Of a stretch of 64,000 bases of DNA, positions 62,001 to 64,000 are shown in pieces. Numbering within the stretch: the stretch's first letter is position 1; every line of letters starts with the position of its first letter. The translations under genes were made by a program, and so were the position numbers. The notes beneath the pieces were generated by a model, which was not told the origin of the DNA, searched no databases, and worked only from the letters and a program-made list of their open reading frames with translations. Source of the stretch: Dipylidium caninum (Eukaryota > Platyhelminthes > Cestoda > Cyclophyllidea > Dipylidiidae); the NCBI GenBank assembly GCA_017562135.1, contig QEYB01001046.1, forward strand, positions 558,001-622,000, read 5' to 3'.

Positions 62001-63166
62001 ATCAGTCCATTGTCACGCAAAGGTGATAAAAGTGTATCCACAATGCTGGCGAAACTGGGTAATTAAATAGTCTGTTGTGTTTTGTTGTTGCTTAGATGAC
62101 CAGAGAAGAACTGAAATTTGCACTAGCGGTAGAGTCCTTCATCAACACAGTGCCGACTCCGGAGTATCGCCAACTCTTGGTTGAGGCTACCACAGTGTTG
62201 GGTGCCCTTGTCACCCACGACGAAGACGCGCGTATCCAACTCAATTGTATTGTCTCCCTTGACGACCTTGTGGCTAAGGCCAATAGGTTATTTTTGGAGG
62301 ATCAGGTGGGTCGCCTATTCAATTCATGGACATCCGTCCTACTTACCAGTTTGGATCACTTATATTTTTTTTATATTCTGAGACCGCAGTCTGAAAGCAG
62401 ATTTAATGAAATGTAAGGGCTATTAGTCGTACGCTCAACCACAAAGATTTGAGAGTAAGTTGAGGGTTGATTTGCCATCACTATCCTCACATGACTTTGT
62501 TGTTATGTAAACGGTCACGTATCAAAATATCACGTCAGGAGGTTAAGAAAAGTGCAAGCAAATTATTATTTTTCTAAATGATTCCTCACAACTGGCCTCT
62601 TAGTTTTCTAAAAGCCGTGATTTCGTCTGCGACGCGTTTCTTCATCGGGAAGGAAGTTGCTGTGGGGGTTAAACTGGTGAAATTCGTCTCAGAAATACAT
62701 CCATCTAAAAATCTTACTTATGTTTTGGAGAACTTTATCCAGTGCAGTTTCAATTTTCCATCATCGCCAAAGACAATCCGGACTATAATTTACTTATTTC
62801 GCTTTGCTATTTACTCTTAACCATAGGCTGCAAATGGAGCCAATGCAATTCTTTGTTGCGCCAACGCTTTGGTGCGCACTTCCAGAGCGTCCATGGGGAC
62901 GGGAGGAGATGACGGAATTTTCGCGACCACTCCGACGGAGGATAACCCCTCAGGCATCACCCGGAAGGTGGGTGTGATTAACGCCGCTCCCATCCCCCCC
63001 CCACCCGTGTCGGTACAGGTGCCCCCGCAGCAGAAATGTCGCGGCTCGCATCGTATATGCCATTATTTCTACGACACTCCACCGGCCGGACGCTTCGGTA
63101 CCATGGCTTACATGGTACGGGCACTCTCTGTTCTCATTGGTGACTCCCTCCCTCTCAGCAAATCGG
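47089..63166 (+). CDS. PHKA: Phosphorylase b kinase regulatory subunit alpha
   Basis: Regulatory alpha subunit of phosphorylase kinase, the complex (alpha, beta, gamma, calmodulin) that activates glycogen phosphorylase in response to calcium and PKA. 21 exons found: 47089-47157, 47190-47348, 47378-47594, 47636-47718, 47755-47835, 47870-48120, 48170-48386, 48748-49023, 49093-49270, 49966-50075, 50957-51107, 52351-52423, 52831-52990, 53445-53760, 55248-55331, 56126-56811, 57241-57472, 59646-59671, 60336-60737, 62096-62305, 62827-63166. All phases agree, giving about 1440 residues against about 1220-1235 in human. Alpha rather than beta is shown by [28 protein letters not shown] and the matching C-terminal half ([30 protein letters not shown]). 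The last donor (phase 1) needs a further exon; a candidate ends at TGA 63906. No C-terminal CaaX box was found. The region after 63166 is otherwise empty. Confidence 0.93.
47158..47189 (+). other. 32-bp PHKA intron 1
   Basis: Runs from gtatgc to gcgcag. Its removal joins ILSLQ to [10 protein letters not shown] in phase 0, matching vertebrate CHQNPVTGLLPAS. Confidence 0.9.
47349..47377 (+). other. 29-bp PHKA intron 2
   Basis: Runs from gtgggt to gctctag. Removal joins GYELEK to [12 protein letters not shown] in phase 0, as in vertebrate YELEQSVVKLMRGLLQC. One of the shortest introns in the window. Confidence 0.9.
49024..49092 (+). other. GC-AG intron in PHKA
   Basis: The donor reads ATG/gcaagt and the acceptor atgtag. 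Only this GC donor keeps the frame, joining PLGRRM to [17 protein letters not shown], which matches vertebrate PLNRRFSTSVKPDVVVQV. The nearby GT would lead to an immediate stop. Confidence 0.85.
49966..53760 (+). other. PHKA: PHKA exons 10-14, second half of GH15-like domain and linker
   Basis: Exon 10 has [20 protein letters not shown] and ends MAFTPQ. Exon 11 (50957-51107) gives [17 protein letters not shown] and [14 protein letters not shown], matching vertebrate FYLALDNEMIVEMLR and TGRPTLTFPISR. Exon 12 has [14 protein letters not shown] and exon 13 IVLGNMSQF (vertebrate VKLGNLSEF). Exon 14 is a Ser-rich linker with [14 protein letters not shown] and a basic [10 protein letters not shown] stretch that suits a PKA-type kinase. 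The start of exon 14 (53443 or 53445) and the donor of exon 13 (gtgcgt) are the weakest calls. Confidence 0.82.
55248..57472 (+). other. PHKA: PHKA exons 15-17, helical regulatory region
   Basis: Exon 15 is 84 bp and phase-matched on both sides. Exon 16 (686 bp) begins with a Ser/Gly-rich stretch and then [57 protein letters not shown] and the end MLTQ. Exon 17 continues [36 protein letters not shown] and [15 protein letters not shown]. These match vertebrate alpha [20 protein letters not shown] and RIGLIIQVMATELARSL closely. Confidence 0.92.
57473..60335 (+). other. Long PHKA intronic stretch around the microexon
   Basis: About 2.8 kb between exons 17 and 19 in which only the 26-bp microexon is supported. 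Vertebrate alpha has roughly 100 Ser-rich residues here; further small exons could hide, but they must preserve phase in threes. Nothing else seen. Confidence 0.45.
59646..59671 (+). other. PHKA: 26-bp PHKA microexon
   Basis: Flanked by a polypyrimidine tract plus atttcag and by a strong gtaagt donor. It takes phase 1 in and gives phase 0 out, exactly what exons 17 and 19 require, and encodes ASSRRKSSA. The RRKSS core is a classical PKA-type site, and the vertebrate alpha subunit is phosphorylated by PKA in this same regulatory region. Confidence 0.7.
60336..63166 (+). other. PHKA: PHKA exons 19-21, C-terminal regulatory half
   Basis: Exon 19 begins [16 protein letters not shown] and holds [20 protein letters not shown] and [11 protein letters not shown]. 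Its donor was set at 60737 (AAA/gtaggg) because the stronger-looking gtactc at 60643 breaks phase with exon 20. Exon 20 has [20 protein letters not shown] and [13 protein letters not shown]. Exon 21 adds about 80 residues absent in vertebrates, partly poly-Pro, before [20 protein letters not shown]. It ends in phase 1 after LPLSKS, so the stop lies in a later exon. Confidence 0.85.
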
Positions 63167-63889
63167 GTAAAATCGCAGTTAATTGTTCAGTTACGTAGCC
63201 TTTGCCTCTCCCTTGCTGGACTTCTCAGTGCGCTTATTTTCACCATCATGCCTTCTCACTCCCTTTTTATCTTATTGCATTGCCTTCTCACTTGTCCCCC
63301 CGACTATTTATGTGTGCGTGATTATGGTCATTGGACATAATTATCATTACCTCTATTGTCTACCACGGTACTTGTGATTATTTTGAATTTGAAATAAATT
63401 ACTTAGACATACTTTACCGCGTACCCTTTTGTCTGTTGAATTTACAGTGAAGTCTTCTTCGTTAAGACACTGAGATATCGCTTCGACCTAACTACGATTG
63501 ACTGTAGCGTCTTACTTTTAGCTTGTACTTTTCTCTGAAAAAAAATATGACGCTTTTGCTTTGACTTTTTAAACTTACTCTCGCCCAGGTGACCAAAGTA
63601 CACTTAATTCATTTTTTCTAGATTTCTATCACACCAATACCTTTGAAGTGTTTTAGGCCATCACAAAGACTGTTCTGAGCCTCTTTTCAGAGGGAATAAG
63701 AACTTTTTTGCGCTGTGCATTACGGCACTGGGGTAATTAATGTACCGCGGCGATACTTTTATGGCACCCTAGAAATAAGAATGCCTTATTTTAAGAGTTC
63801 ATCGCAAGTCAGGGCCATTATCTTCTCTGTTGACCTAATGCAGTCCTATTAACGTGTCACTGTTGTCGAATCAACATCCATTTCCTCAG

Positions 63890-63906
63890 CCGAAGTTCTG
63901 CCCTGA
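63890..63906 (+). other. Possible last PHKA exon
   Basis: A tttcctcag acceptor followed by a few codons and TGA, in the phase needed after exon 21. It would end the protein SAEVLP. This is a short match that chance could produce, and a terminal exon beyond the window is equally possible. Confidence 0.2.
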
Positions 63907-64000
63907 TTCTTATCCTGTATCCATTTGACCTCATCTCACGTAGTTGTATTATTTGACACAAGTCATCCCTTAATCTCATTCCGTGACCGTCTAATCGCAT

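Noticed and set aside
47089..63166. PHKB (beta subunit) as identity of the kinase gene
   Set aside because: The signatures [28 protein letters not shown] and the C-terminal [17 protein letters not shown] match alpha, not beta.

Overview
This is eukaryotic DNA, most likely from a parasitic flatworm and probably a tapeworm (cestode). The genes are split by GT-AG introns. Many introns are tiny (29-49 bp) and lie near the 5' ends of genes, as is known for cestodes and trematodes. Base composition is moderate, and microsatellites are scattered throughout. No bacterial, viral or clear transposon gene was recognised. The species call is inference.

Layout. (1) 1-9.9 kb: no gene I can support. (2) 9.9-23.7 kb, minus strand: a PTB-SH2 adaptor resembling SH2D5 / insect EGFRAP, with its exons spread over 14 kb. 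(3) 25.1-29.6 kb, minus: a RAD51-paralogue gene closest to RAD51D, with Walker A, Walker B and C-terminal exons but a 1-bp frameshift in one exon. (4) 31.4-31.7 kb, minus: an unidentified 85-codon first-exon candidate. (5) 32.9-34.8 kb, minus: a complete six-exon ribose-phosphate pyrophosphokinase (PRPS) of 318 residues. (6) 34.8-38.5 kb: spacer. (7) 38.5-43.9 kb: a second, shortened copy of the 24.8-34.8 kb block. It holds a broken RAD51D fragment and a second intact 318-residue PRPS gene. (8) 44.7-46.2 kb, plus: a four-helix membrane protein, possibly TMEM179-like. (9) 47.1-63.2+ kb, plus: phosphorylase b kinase regulatory subunit alpha (PHKA). I resolved 21 exons; the extreme C-terminus is uncertain.

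The main surprise is the repeated block. Stretches of near identity end abruptly, sometimes inside PRPS exons, and are joined to unrelated or much more diverged sequence. This suggests gene conversion between older duplicates, or a duplication later cut up by large indels. Both PRPS copies are open; neither RAD51D copy is. Their frameshifts are complementary: copy A is broken where B is in frame, and the reverse.

Functionally this is a housekeeping and signalling neighbourhood: PRPP synthesis, glycogen breakdown control, recombination repair and phosphotyrosine-type adaptor signalling. The genes do not form a single pathway. All exon models were derived by hand from reading frame, splice sites, phase matching and remembered family sequences; none was checked by search.
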